Below are positions 1 to 8,143 of a stretch of DNA of 55,735 nt, piece after piece. Numbering within the stretch: the stretch's first letter is position 1; each line of letters begins with the position of its first letter. Below the pieces are notes generated by a model. It worked only from the letters and a program-made list of their open reading frames with translations. It had not been told where the DNA came from and made no database searches. The position numbers were made by a program, and so were the translations under genes. The stretch spans positions 1 to 55,735 of the forward strand of contig NZ_JAIOAB010000048.1 of the NCBI RefSeq assembly GCF_019890635.1, read 5' to 3'. This stretch comes from Streptomyces sennicomposti (lineage in GTDB: Bacteria > Actinomycetota > Actinomycetes > Streptomycetales > Streptomycetaceae).

Positions 1-315
1 GGCCCTGCAGAGGGGCGGCTGCCGGGTGACGGCTCACCGGAGGGACGGCTGCCGGTCGGTGGGGCCGCGGAGGCCCGGCCGTCGGCCGAAGGCCTCGGCG
101 AGGGACGGCTTCCGGGCGGCCGCTCCTCGGAGGGACTGCCGTCGATCGCCGATCCCGGCAAGGAGCGAGCGCCGGACACCGACCTCAGCGAGGAGCGGCC
201 ACCAGTCACCGCCCCCGGCGAGGAGCGAGCGCCGGACACCGGACCGGGCGAGGAGCGGGCAGCGGTCGCCGGCCCCGGCGAGGGGCGGTCTTCGGCCGCG
301 GGTGATGCGCGGGTC
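1..315 (+). repeat. GC-rich degenerate tandem repeat upstream of or inside the ABC exporter 5' end
   Basis: Variants of a 20-25 bp unit built around GGCGAGGAGCGAGCGCCGGA recur from about 150 to 290, and a related GGAGGGACGGCTGCCG unit recurs from 10 to 140. The frame of the following exporter is open through the whole stretch without a stop, reading Glu/Arg/Pro-rich units such as GEERAPDTGP. It could therefore be translated as a low-complexity N-terminal extension, or be untranslated minisatellite DNA. The true gene start may lie outside the window. Confidence 0.6.
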
Positions 316-2235
316 GTGGGGCGGGCGGCGGGTGGTGGGGGCGCGGAGTCTCCGGGGATCGCGGAGGGGCGGTTGCCGGTCGCCGGGGTTCGGGAGGTGC
401 GGCGGGCCGCGGGGCGGCTGGTCCGGGCCGACGGGCGGGCCTTCACGGCCGTCCTGCTGCTGAACGTGCTCGCCGCCGCGGCGGCCCTGGCCGGGCCGTG
501 GCTGCTGGGCCGGATCGTCGACCACGTCCGGGCGGGCGGCGGCCCGGACGGCGTGGACCGGATGGCGCTCGCCATCCTCATGTGCGCGCTGGCGCAGCTG
601 CTGCTGGCCCGCTACGCCCGCTACCTGGGCCACCGCTTCGGCGAGCGCACCCTCGCCCGGGTGCGGGAGGAGTTCGTGGACCGGGCGCTGGCGCTGCCCG
701 CCTCGGTGGTGGAGCGGGCCGGCACCGGCGACCTGACCACGCGCGGCACCGCCGACGTGTCGACCGTCGGCACCACCCTGCGCGACGCGGGGCCCGAACT
801 GCTGGTGTGCGGGATGCAGGCGCTGGCCGTCCTGGTCGCGGTGTTCGTGATCGACCCGCTGCTGGGAGCCGTCGGCGTACTGACGCTGACGCCGATCTAG
901 CTGGCGCTGCGCTGGTATCTGCGCCGGGCGCGGACCGCCTACCTCGCCGAGGGGGCGGCCACCTCCGATGTCGCGGAGATCCTCGCGGCGACGGCCGCCG
1001 GGGCCCGCACGGTGGAGGCGTTCGGGCTGGCCGGGCGGCGGGTCGCGGCGAGCCGGCGCGCACTGGACGAGGCCCGCCGCACCCGGCTGCACACCCTGTT
1101 CCTGCGCAGTGTGTTCTTCCCGGCGGTGGACGCGTCCTACGCCCTGCCGGTGGCCGGGGTGCTGCTGCTCGGCGGGTTCCTGCACGCGCGCGGCGCGGTG
1201 TCCCTGGGCGCGGTGGTGGCCGCCGCCCTGTATCTGCGGCAGTTGACCGAGCCGCTGGACCAGATCCTGATGCAGGTGGAGCAACTCCAGAGCAGCGGGG
1301 CCTCGTTCGCCCGCGTGGAGGGCGTGGCGCATGCGCTGCGGGCGAGCGGGACGGCCGGTTCGCCCGTACCGGCGGACGACCGGATCGACGTGGTGGGGGC
1401 GCGCTACGCCTACGAGCGCGGCGGCGAGGTGCTGGCCGGGGTCGATCTGACGGTGCGGCCCGGGGAGCGGCTGGCCGTGGTGGGGCCGTCCGGCGCGGGC
1501 AAGACCACGCTGAGCCGGCTCCTGGCGGGCGTGGACGCGCCGACGGCGGGGGCGGTGACGGTGGGCGGGGTGCCGATCGCGGACCTGGAACCGGAGCGGC
1601 TGCGCCGCCAGGTCGTCCTCGTCACCCAGGAGCACCACGTCTTCCTCGGCACGGTCCGCGACAATCTGCGCATCGCCGAACCGGCCGCCCCGGACGCGCG
1701 GTTGTGGGCGGCGCTGGCCGCCGTGGGCGCGGACGGGTGGGTACGGGAGCTGGAGTCCGGCCTGGACACCGAGCTGGGGGCGGAGGGCGTCCGTACGGAC
1801 GGCTCGCGGGCGCAGCAACTGGCGCTGGCGCGGGTGGTGCTGGCCGACCCGCACACGCTCGTCCTGGACGAGGCGACCGCGCTGCTGGACCCGGCGACGG
1901 CCCGCCACACCGAACGCGCCCTGGCCGCCGTGCTGAAGGGCCGCACGGTCATCGCCGTCGCCCACCGCCTGCACACCGCCCACGACGCGGACCGGGTGGC
2001 GGTCATGGAGTCCGGCCGCCTGACCGAACTCGGCACCCACGACGACCTGGTGGCGGCCGGCGGCGCGTACGCGGCGCTGTGGCGCACATGGCACGGGGAC
2101 GACGGAGGCACAGCCGAGCCCGGGACCGGGGACGACGAAGGCACCGCCAGAGCCGCCTCCGGGGACGGCGGCGGTTCCGCCCGGAACGGTGCGGGCTCCC
2201 CCAGGGACGGCGGGGCCCCACCCCGCGCGGTGTGA
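316..2235 (+). pseudogene. ABC exporter (membrane domain plus ATPase) interrupted by an in-frame TAG
   Basis: This is a half-transporter of the ABC-exporter type. An N-terminal membrane domain (about 420-1350) is followed by an ATPase domain with Walker A GPSGAGKTT (from about 1483), Walker B TLVLDEAT (about 1858) and the switch histidine in AVAHRL (about 1960). The frame carries a TAG at 898-900 in the middle of the membrane domain, and coding resumes at once in the same frame with LALRWYLRRAR. In relatives I remember a tryptophan at this place, so TGG to TAG is the likely change (inference). The ABC signature, normally LSGGQ-like before AQQLALAR, reads TDGSR at 1795-1809, a further sign of decay. 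GTG 316 is only the first start after the repeat, and the frame is open upstream to the window edge. A second GTG at 1012 could give a truncated protein carrying the ATPase. Sequencing error is the alternative. Confidence 0.75.
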
Positions 2236-2545
2236 GTTCCACCGGGGCCGGCGCGGGCTCCCCCACGGGAAGGGCCGGGGACGCCCCTGCGGGAGCGCAG
2301 GGAACGGCCCGGCGGAGGTAAGCGGGGACAGCTCGGCGGAGGTGTGCGGGGGCGGCCCAGCAGAGGTGTGCGGGAACGGCCCGGCAGAGGTACGCGGGAC
2401 GGCTCGGCCCAGGGTGGCGGCCGGGGGTGGCGCACCGGGCGGCCCCGCCGGGGCGGTTCGCCGGGCAGCCCCACCGGGCCCGCCCCTGAGGCCGAGGGCC
2501 GAGTACGCCGTGCCCCGAAGAGCCGGCCGGTCCGGGCGGGCCGCG
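2236..2545. repeat. Non-coding, degenerate short repeats between ABC exporter and monooxygenase
   Basis: This 310-nt stretch separates two convergent genes. From about 2310 to 2410 a unit of roughly 25 nt ending in GGCGGAGGT or GCAGAGGT is repeated four times with substitutions. No credible start with a ribosome binding site and no recognisable protein is seen in it. No clear terminator hairpin was identified by eye. Confidence 0.5.
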
Positions 2546-3913
2546 TCAGGGCAGCGCCGGCGGGACCCAGTTCGCGTGCCGGAGGATGGCCCGCAGGGCC
2601 GCTCCGGCCGGGGCCAGGCGCAGGGCCGTATCGCGGGCCCCGGTGGCCAGCGGGTGGGACAGCCGCTGGCCCATGCGCCCGGCCTGCCGTGCCGCGCGGG
2701 CGACGGACTGGCTGCGCGGGCGGCGCAGCGCGTCGTAGCGGGTCAGCGCGGCCTCGATGCCCGGCTCGTGGGCCAGCGCGTGCGCGAGCGTGACCGCGTC
2801 CTCCAGCGCCTGGCAGGCCCCCTGCCCGAGGTTCGGCGTCATGGCGTGCGCAGCGTCGCCGAGGAGGGCGGTCCGGCCGACGGCGTAGGACGGCAGCGGT
2901 GTGCGCAGTTCGTGGATGTCGTGGTGCAGGACGGCCTCGGGCCGGGTGGCCGCCAGCAGCGCGGGGATCGGGTCGTGCCAGCCGGCGAACCGGCGGCGCA
3001 GTGCGCCGAGCGGGTCGGCGTACCGTGCGCCGGGCGGCGCGTTGAGCACGGCGTGCCACTCGGCCCGGCCGTCGCGGAAGAGGATGTGGCCGAATTCCGC
3101 TCCCCCGCCCCAGGTGAGCGCGAAGTCGCCGTCCACGTCGACCGGCCCCTCGGTGATCGCGCGCAGGACGGTGGAGCCGCTGTAGGCGGGGCCCGGGTGG
3201 TGCGGGAACAGGCGGGCGCGCAGGCGGCTGTCGACGCCGTCGGCGGCCACGACGAGATCGGCCTCCAGGACGTCGCGCCCGACGGACGCCGGCGGCGGCC
3301 CTCCGTCGGCGTCCTGCCGTACGGGCGCCGCCCCGGTCGGACCGCTGCCGCCGCCCCGCCGCGCAGGCGCCCCGGCCGGACCGTCCCCGCCCCCGCTCCC
3401 GCCCCCGCTCCCGGTGATGCCGTCGCCCGTGCCGTCGCCCGCACCCTCGTCGGCCCCGACGCCCACGACCACCCGCACCCGCCCCCCGCTCCTCTCCTCC
3501 ACCGCGGTCACCTCCGACCCCGTCCGCAGGCATCCCGGCGGCAGGGTGGCGCGCAGGGCGCGGTGGAGGTCGGCGCGGGGGATGCCGACGATGGGCGTGC
3601 CCAGCCTGCGTTCCAGGGCCGCGCCGTCCATCCGGGCCAGCCACCGGCCGCCCGGGGTGCGGGTGCCGCCGGTGTACTGGGGCCGGGCCGCCGCGCGGAC
3701 GGCGTCGCCGACGCCGAGCGCGTCCAGCGCGCGCAGGCCGTTGGCGTGCAGGGAGATCCCGGCTCCGACGTCGGCCAGGGCGGCGGCCCGTTCGGCGACC
3801 GTCACCTCCCAGCCGATCGCCCGCAGCCCGAGCGCGGCGGCCAGCCCGCCGATGCCCCCGCCCACGACCACCGCCCTGCCGACGCCACCGCCACCGCCAC
3901 CGCTGCCGCCCAT
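2546..3913 (-). CDS. FAD-dependent monooxygenase (PHBH-like aromatic hydroxylase family)
   Basis: A 455-residue flavoprotein of the NAD(P)H- and FAD-dependent hydroxylase family; the substrate cannot be deduced. The N-terminus has the dinucleotide fold VVVGGGIGGLAAALGL. A second FAD/NADPH motif reads VVAADGVDSRLRAR, and the third motif reads LLGDAAHAMTPNLGQGA near the C-terminus. ATG 3913 is chosen because it directly precedes the Gly-rich lead into the FAD motif; an upstream in-frame extension would run through the operator. A Gly/Ala/Asp-rich insert of about 60 residues (encoded roughly 3280-3470) sits before the DG motif and is not part of the family core. The gene is divergent from a TetR gene 83 nt away, with two palindromes between them, so it is probably repressed by that TetR until a ligand appears. 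Confidence 0.85.
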   Translation of the reverse strand: MGGSGGGGGGVGRAVVVGGGIGGLAAALGLRAIGWEVTVAERAAALADVGAGISLHANGLRALDALGVGDAVRAAARPQYTGGTRTPGGRWLARMDGAALERRLGTPIVGIPRADLHRALRATLPPGCLRTGSEVTAVEERSGGRVRVVVGVGADEGAGDGTGDGITGSGGGSGGGDGPAGAPARRGGGSGPTGAAPVRQDADGGPPPASVGRDVLEADLVVAADGVDSRLRARLFPHHPGPAYSGSTVLRAITEGPVDVDGDFALTWGGGAEFGHILFRDGRAEWHAVLNAPPGARYADPLGALRRRFAGWHDPIPALLAATRPEAVLHHDIHELRTPLPSYAVGRTALLGDAAHAMTPNLGQGACQALEDAVTLAHALAHEPGIEAALTRYDALRRPRSQSVARAARQAGRMGQRLSHPLATGARDTALRLAPAGAALRAILRHANWVPPALP

Positions 3914-3930
3914 GACCGCCCCTTCCACCT

Positions 3931-3948
3931 CTTCTACAGGTGTAGAAG
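3931..3948. promoter_or_regulatory. Operator palindrome 1 (TetR/monooxygenase intergenic)
   Basis: The sequence CTTCTACAGGTGTAGAAG is an 18-bp palindrome whose only unmatched pair is the central GG. It lies 17 nt upstream of the monooxygenase start and overlaps its expected promoter. A second copy of the core lies four helical turns away, centre to centre 42 bp. Confidence 0.8.
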
Positions 3949-3974
3949 ACCCTACTCCGCCCCGCCCCACCCTC

Positions 3975-3988
3975 TCTACAGGTGTAGA
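3975..3988. promoter_or_regulatory. Operator palindrome 2 (TetR/monooxygenase intergenic)
   Basis: TCTACAGGTGTAGA repeats the core of the palindrome at 3931-3948. It ends 8 nt before the GTG start of the TetR gene, where it would block initiation of that gene. This fits autorepression plus repression of the divergent monooxygenase (inference). Confidence 0.75.
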
Positions 3989-3996
3989 AATAAGAG

Positions 3997-4554
3997 GTGC
4001 CCACCGACCGACGCGCCCTCCTCGCCGACGCGGCCATCGACGTGCTCGCGGACAGCGGTATGCGCGGGCTGACCCACCGGGCGGTGGACCGCGCGGCCGG
4101 GCTGCCGGCCGGCACCACCTCCGCCTACTTCCGCACCCGCCAGGCCCTGCTCACCGCGCTGGTACGCCGTCTGGTCGCCCTCGACCAGGCGGAACTCCAG
4201 GAAGCCGGCGAGCGGACGCCTCTCCCGCGCACCCCAAAGGACCTGGTGACCGGCCTCGCCGCCCACATCGAGCACCGGCTCACCGGAGCGGGCCGGCGCC
4301 GCTCCCTGGCCCGCTACGCGTGCGCCATCGAGAGCGTGCACCACCCCGAGCTGCGCGAGATCCTCACCCCGCGCGAGAACGCGGCCCGCGACGCCGTGCG
4401 CGCGTTCCTCGCCGCACAGGGCGTGGCCGATCCCGAGGGACGTACCGTCACCCTGCTGACCTGCGTGGACGGTCTGGTCTTCGACCGTCTGGTGAACGGC
4501 GGGAACGTGCCCGCCGGGCAGCTGCGGGACCTGGTGGCCGCCGCGCTGCGGTAA
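3997..4554 (+). CDS. TetR/AcrR family transcriptional regulator
   Basis: A 185-residue regulator with an N-terminal helix-turn-helix: ALLADAAIDVLADSGMRGLTHRAVDRAAGLPAGTTSAYF spans the usual TetR DNA-binding helices (described here as residues 6-45). The rest is an alpha-helical ligand-binding/dimerisation domain of typical length with no recognised ligand signature. GTG 3997 follows a weak AAGAG ribosome binding site and is the only start that keeps the first helix intact. It is divergent from the FAD monooxygenase and flanked by the paired TCTACA-GG-TGTAGA palindromes, so the monooxygenase is its likely target. The next plus-strand gene begins 154 nt downstream and is probably independent. 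Confidence 0.85.
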   Translation: MPTDRRALLADAAIDVLADSGMRGLTHRAVDRAAGLPAGTTSAYFRTRQALLTALVRRLVALDQAELQEAGERTPLPRTPKDLVTGLAAHIEHRLTGAGRRRSLARYACAIESVHHPELREILTPRENAARDAVRAFLAAQGVADPEGRTVTLLTCVDGLVFDRLVNGGNVPAGQLRDLVAAALR

Positions 4555-4708
4555 TGCGGCGCGCCGTCCGCCGGCCGAGTGCGAGGGTGTGAGCACCCGC
4601 AGACGCCCGCAGGCACCCGCACCCACACACAGGCCCCCGCGGACAACCGGCACATCGCCACCGCCGCTCGCCCATCCCCACCGACCCACCCGAAGGAGAC
4701 CCACAGGC

Positions 4709-5368
4709 ATGGCCGTCATCCACCACACCACCCTCGAGCCGACCAAGCTGGAGCTGCTCACCGACTGGCTCCCCACCCGCTCCTGGTACCAGGGGGCCTC
4801 CGGCGCGCCGGAGTTGGCCAAGGCGGGCGGCTTCCGGCTGGACGACCCGGAGGGCGAGGTGGGGATCGAGTTCCTGGTGGCCGCCGACTCCTCCGGGCCG
4901 CGCCCGGCCGCGTACCTGGTGCCGCTCACCTATCGCGGCGCCCCGCTCGACGGCGGTGAGGCGGCCCTGATCGGCACTGCGGAGCACGGCGTCCTGGGCC
5001 GCCGCTGGGTCTACGACGGCTGCCAGGACCCGGTGCTGGTCGCGCGGTTGGCGGCGCTGATCGACGGCCGGGCCGAGGCGCAGGCGCAGAGCGTCAGTCA
5101 CACCCCCGACAAGGAGGTCACCGCCGCCCGCTCCACCGCGGACCCGCTGCCCGCCGGCTTCGCCGGGGCCGCCGACGCCGGGGAGGAGACCCGGCTGTCC
5201 GCGCCGGACGGCGCCACCCTGCGGCTGCGCCGGGTGCTGCGGGCCGAACCGGACGGGCGGCCGGTTGTGCCGCCGTCGGCGATCGGCCATGTCGTCGGCG
5301 CCTGGGGCCTGCCGGACGGCGCCCGCGCCCGCGGGCTGTTCGCCACGGTGCACCCCGCCGCCGGCTGA
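4709..5368 (+). CDS. Stand-alone maltokinase N-terminal cap-like domain protein
   Basis: A 219-residue protein starting MAVIHHTTLEPTK after a strong AAGGAG ribosome binding site (4693-4698). Motifs such as WLPTRSWYQG, the RLDDPEGEVGIEF strand pair and ALIGTAEHGVLGRRWVYDG resemble the N-terminal cap of actinobacterial maltokinase, but the kinase lobe is missing: there is no HGD or DFE motif. Similar stand-alone proteins are widespread in Streptomyces and have been annotated as glucan-branching related. A true maltokinase gene lies 13 kb downstream in the GlgE cluster, so this protein may sense or bind a related sugar or assist the pathway (inference). A strong terminator follows at 5400-5433, so it is a single-gene unit. 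Confidence 0.75.
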   Translation: MAVIHHTTLEPTKLELLTDWLPTRSWYQGASGAPELAKAGGFRLDDPEGEVGIEFLVAADSSGPRPAAYLVPLTYRGAPLDGGEAALIGTAEHGVLGRRWVYDGCQDPVLVARLAALIDGRAEAQAQSVSHTPDKEVTAARSTADPLPAGFAGAADAGEETRLSAPDGATLRLRRVLRAEPDGRPVVPPSAIGHVVGAWGLPDGARARGLFATVHPAAG

Positions 5369-5399
5369 CCGCACCGGGGCGTCCGGCCCCCGAACACCC

Positions 5400-5433
5400 G
5401 AGCCCTGTCGCACGTCGCCGTGCGGCAGGGCTC
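5400..5433 (+). terminator. Rho-independent-type hairpin after the maltokinase-cap gene
   Basis: A 15-bp stem with one G-T wobble, GAGCCCTGTCGCACG against CGTGCGGCAGGGCTC, encloses a TCGC tetraloop. It lies 31 nt past the stop codon. There is no T-run, which is normal for hairpin terminators in Streptomyces. Confidence 0.8.
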
Positions 5434-5838
5434 CGTGCCGCGCCGCCCGCCGCGGCGAAGTGGAGCAGCAGCACGCGCCGTTCTCGCATCCGGTCCGTAT
5501 ACCGAACATGAACATCCGGACAACGAACGATTTCCGGCCAAGTTGATGACGCGGTCCTGACAAGCACCGCGTCCTCCTGCCACTCTTCCCCTCGGTCGTT
5601 CACAGCCACACCACAGCACCCCCCACCGTTTCCCGGCTGTGGCCCGGCCGGCACCCCGCCCCCGGGCGCCGTGCACCGCGCACCGCGCACGCACCTCGGC
5701 ACCACGCACAGCGCTTGACGCACCGCGTTCCACGCACCTCGCACTTCGGCACTTCGCAGTTCTGCCCGGACGGCTCACCCCCCGCCCGGATCTCCCCAAA
5801 TGGCCGCGCGACCCGCGGCCACGCAGAAGGAGTCAGTG
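5434..5838 (+). promoter_or_regulatory. Upstream region of the first M4 protease, with an element shared with the second
   Basis: No gene is seen in this 405-nt stretch. The block 5503-5575 matches 7980-8046 upstream of the second protease in spaced words: CGAACATGAAC, then TTTCCGGCCAA, then GGTCCTGACA, then GCGTCCT. The order and spacing are nearly the same in both copies, which points to a shared promoter or activator site. The following 260 nt to the start codon contain C-rich, repetitive CACCGCGCAC-type sequence with nothing else recognisable. Confidence 0.6.
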
Positions 5839-7896
5839 TTGAGTAGCAGCAGCTCTCGCAGACGCACCTCCCACATCACCCACCGCCGGGCCGCGGGCGT
5901 CGCCCTGGCCGGCGTCGCCGCCCTCATCGCCACGGCCGTCCAGTCGGGCGCCGCCAGCGCCGCGCCCACCCCGGCGCAGCACCCCGGGAAGGCGAACCCG
6001 GCGCACGTCGCCGTGCAGCTCACCCCCTCGCAGCGCGCCGAACTGATCCGCGACGCCGACGGCGCCAAGGCCGCGACGGCCAAGGACCTCGGGCTCGGCG
6101 CGCAGGAGAAGCTGGTCGTCAAGGACGTCGTGAAGGACGCCGACGGCACCCTGCACACCCGCTACGAGCGCACCTACGCCGGTCTGCCCGTCCTCGGCGG
6201 CGACCTGGTCGTGGACACCGCGAAGTCGGGGCAGACCGAGCGGGTCGTGAAGGCCACGAACGCGGCCGTGCAGGTGCGCAGCCTCACGCCGGCCGTGTCG
6301 AAGGCGACCGCGGAGAAGCAGGCGCTGCGCAGCGCGCAGGCGCTCGGCGCGGAGAAGACCTCGGTGGCCCCGTCCTCCCGCAAGGTGGTCTGGGCGGCGA
6401 GCGGCACCCCGGTGCTGGCGTACGAGACGGTGATCGGCGGGCTCCAGGACGACGGCACGCCGAACCAGCTGCACGTCATCACCGACGCGAGCACCGGCAA
6501 GGAGCTGTTCCGCTACCAGGGCATCGAGACCGGTGTCGGCAACACCCAGTACAGCGGCCAGGTCTCGCTGACGACGACCCAGTCGGGTTCGTCGTACACG
6601 CTGACCGACGGGGCGCGCGGCGGCCACAAGACGTACAACCTGAACCACGGCACGTCGGGCACCGGCACGCTGTTCAGCCAGACCAGCGACACCTGGGGCA
6701 ACGGCACCACGTCGAACGCGGCCACCGCGGCCGCCGACGCCCACTACGGCGCGGCGGTCACCTGGGACTTCTACAAGAACACCTTCGGCCGCAACGGCAT
6801 CAAGAACAACGGCGTCGGCGCCTACTCCCGCGTCCACTACGGCAACTCGTACGTGAACGCCTTCTGGGACGACAGCTGCTTCTGCATGACCTACGGCGAC
6901 GGCTCGGGCAACAGCGACCCGCTGACCTCGCTGGACGTGGCCGGCCACGAGATGAGCCACGGCGTCACCTCCAACACCGCGGGCCTCAACTACAGCGGGG
7001 AGTCGGGCGGTCTGAACGAGGCCACCTCCGACATCTTCGGCACCGGCGTGGAGTTCTACGCCGCCAACAGCACGGACGTCGGCGACTACCTCATCGGCGA
7101 GAAGATCGACATCAACGGCGACGGCACGCCGCTGCGGTACATGGACAAGCCGAGCAAGGACGGCGCCTCGGCGGACTCCTGGTCCTCGGGGGTGGGCAAC
7201 AAGGACGTGCACTACTCGTCCGGCGTCGCCAACCACTTCTTCTACCTGCTGAGCGAGGGCAGCGGCGCCAAGGTCATCAACGGCGTCAGCTACAACTCGC
7301 CCACCTCGGACGGGCTTCCGGTCGCCGGCATCGGCCGGGACAAGGCGCTGCAGATCTGGTACCGGGCGCTGACCACGAAGTTCACCTCGACCACCAACTA
7401 CGCCTCGGCGCGCACCGGCACGCTCGCGGCGGCGGGTGAGCTGTACGGGACGACCAGCGCCGAGTACAAGGCGGTGCAGGACGCGTGGGCGGCCGTGAAC
7501 GTCGGCTCGCGCTCCGACGGCGGCGGCGACCCCGGCGACCCGGGCGACGGCTCCACGTTCGAGAACACCTCCGACGTGCAGATCCCGGACTACGGCTCGG
7601 CGGTCACCTCGTCCATCTCGGTCACCGGGCGCACCGGCAACGCGCCCTCCAACCTCCAGGTCACGGTGGACATCGTGCACACCTGGAGCGGCGACCTGCA
7701 GATCGACCTGGTGGGTCCGAACGGGACGACGTACCGGCTCAAGAGCAGCGGCTACGACCCGACGCCGGACGTGCACAAGACCTACACGGTCAACGCGTCC
7801 TCGCAGACGGCCAACGGGACCTGGAAGCTGAAGGTCCAGGACAAGGGTCCGCAGGACACCGGCTACATCGACGGCTGGAAACTGACGTTCCCGTAA
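5839..7896 (+). CDS. Secreted M4 (thermolysin-like) metalloprotease with C-terminal P domain
   Basis: A 685-residue zinc endopeptidase secreted as a pre-pro-enzyme. A signal peptide with a twin-Arg-containing basic start and an AAGVALAGVAALIA-type core ends near AASAAP. It is followed by an FTP/PepSY propeptide (GAQEKLVVKDVVKDADG, YERTYAGLPVLGGDLVV). The catalytic part has HEMSH at residues 370-374 and the third zinc ligand Glu394 in NEATSD. After a Gly/Asp linker (SDGGGDPGDPGDG) comes a P/homoB-type beta-sandwich of about 110 residues ending DGWKLTFP. TTG 5839 is chosen because the AGAAGGAG site ends 6 nt before it; GTG 5836 is nearly as good. The next gene is a paralogue without the P domain. 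Role: extracellular protein degradation (family knowledge). Confidence 0.9.
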   Translation: MSSSSSRRRTSHITHRRAAGVALAGVAALIATAVQSGAASAAPTPAQHPGKANPAHVAVQLTPSQRAELIRDADGAKAATAKDLGLGAQEKLVVKDVVKDADGTLHTRYERTYAGLPVLGGDLVVDTAKSGQTERVVKATNAAVQVRSLTPAVSKATAEKQALRSAQALGAEKTSVAPSSRKVVWAASGTPVLAYETVIGGLQDDGTPNQLHVITDASTGKELFRYQGIETGVGNTQYSGQVSLTTTQSGSSYTLTDGARGGHKTYNLNHGTSGTGTLFSQTSDTWGNGTTSNAATAAADAHYGAAVTWDFYKNTFGRNGIKNNGVGAYSRVHYGNSYVNAFWDDSCFCMTYGDGSGNSDPLTSLDVAGHEMSHGVTSNTAGLNYSGESGGLNEATSDIFGTGVEFYAANSTDVGDYLIGEKIDINGDGTPLRYMDKPSKDGASADSWSSGVGNKDVHYSSGVANHFFYLLSEGSGAKVINGVSYNSPTSDGLPVAGIGRDKALQIWYRALTTKFTSTTNYASARTGTLAAAGELYGTTSAEYKAVQDAWAAVNVGSRSDGGGDPGDPGDGSTFENTSDVQIPDYGSAVTSSISVTGRTGNAPSNLQVTVDIVHTWSGDLQIDLVGPNGTTYRLKSSGYDPTPDVHKTYTVNASSQTANGTWKLKVQDKGPQDTGYIDGWKLTFP

Positions 7897-7929
7897 AGGT
7901 CTCTTGTAGACCGATGTGACCCCAGGTCA

Positions 7930-7968
7930 GGGCGCCGCTCCGGTGCTGGGACACCCGGTGCGGCGCCC
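7930..7968 (+). terminator. Terminator after the first M4 protease
   Basis: Arms GGGCGCCGC and GCGGCGCCC form a perfect 9-bp stem around a loop that contains a further CCGG pairing possibility. The hairpin starts 33 nt past the stop and separates the two protease genes. Confidence 0.65.
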
Positions 7969-7979
7969 GTTCACATCGC

Positions 7980-8046
7980 CGAAACATGAACCCTCTGGTC
8001 GCTTTTCGGCCAACATCACTTCAGGGTCATGACATGTACGCGTCCT
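7980..8046 (+). promoter_or_regulatory. Shared upstream element of the second M4 protease
   Basis: The words CGAAACATGAAC, TTTTCGGCCAA, GGGTCATGACATG and GCGTCCT occur in the same order and almost the same spacing as at 5503-5575 upstream of the first protease. The element ends 97 nt before the GTG start. It is conserved while the flanking DNA is not, so it probably holds a common promoter and a regulator site. Confidence 0.6.
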
Positions 8047-8143
8047 AGATGCCAGTCTTCCTCCACCCGCCGCACAGCAACCTGACACCCGTTCCGGTCC
8101 GGCAACCCCACGCCGGGCGGACTCCCCCACAAAAGGAGCTCGT

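Noticed and set aside
898..900. TAG read as an amino acid (pyrrolysine or programmed readthrough)
   Set aside because: No pyl genes or readthrough context are seen, and the degenerate ABC signature favours decay.
34..4118. Long minus-strand open frames opposite the ABC exporter and monooxygenase
   Set aside because: In 70-plus percent GC DNA the antisense frames lack stops; these have no family similarity and no plausible starts.
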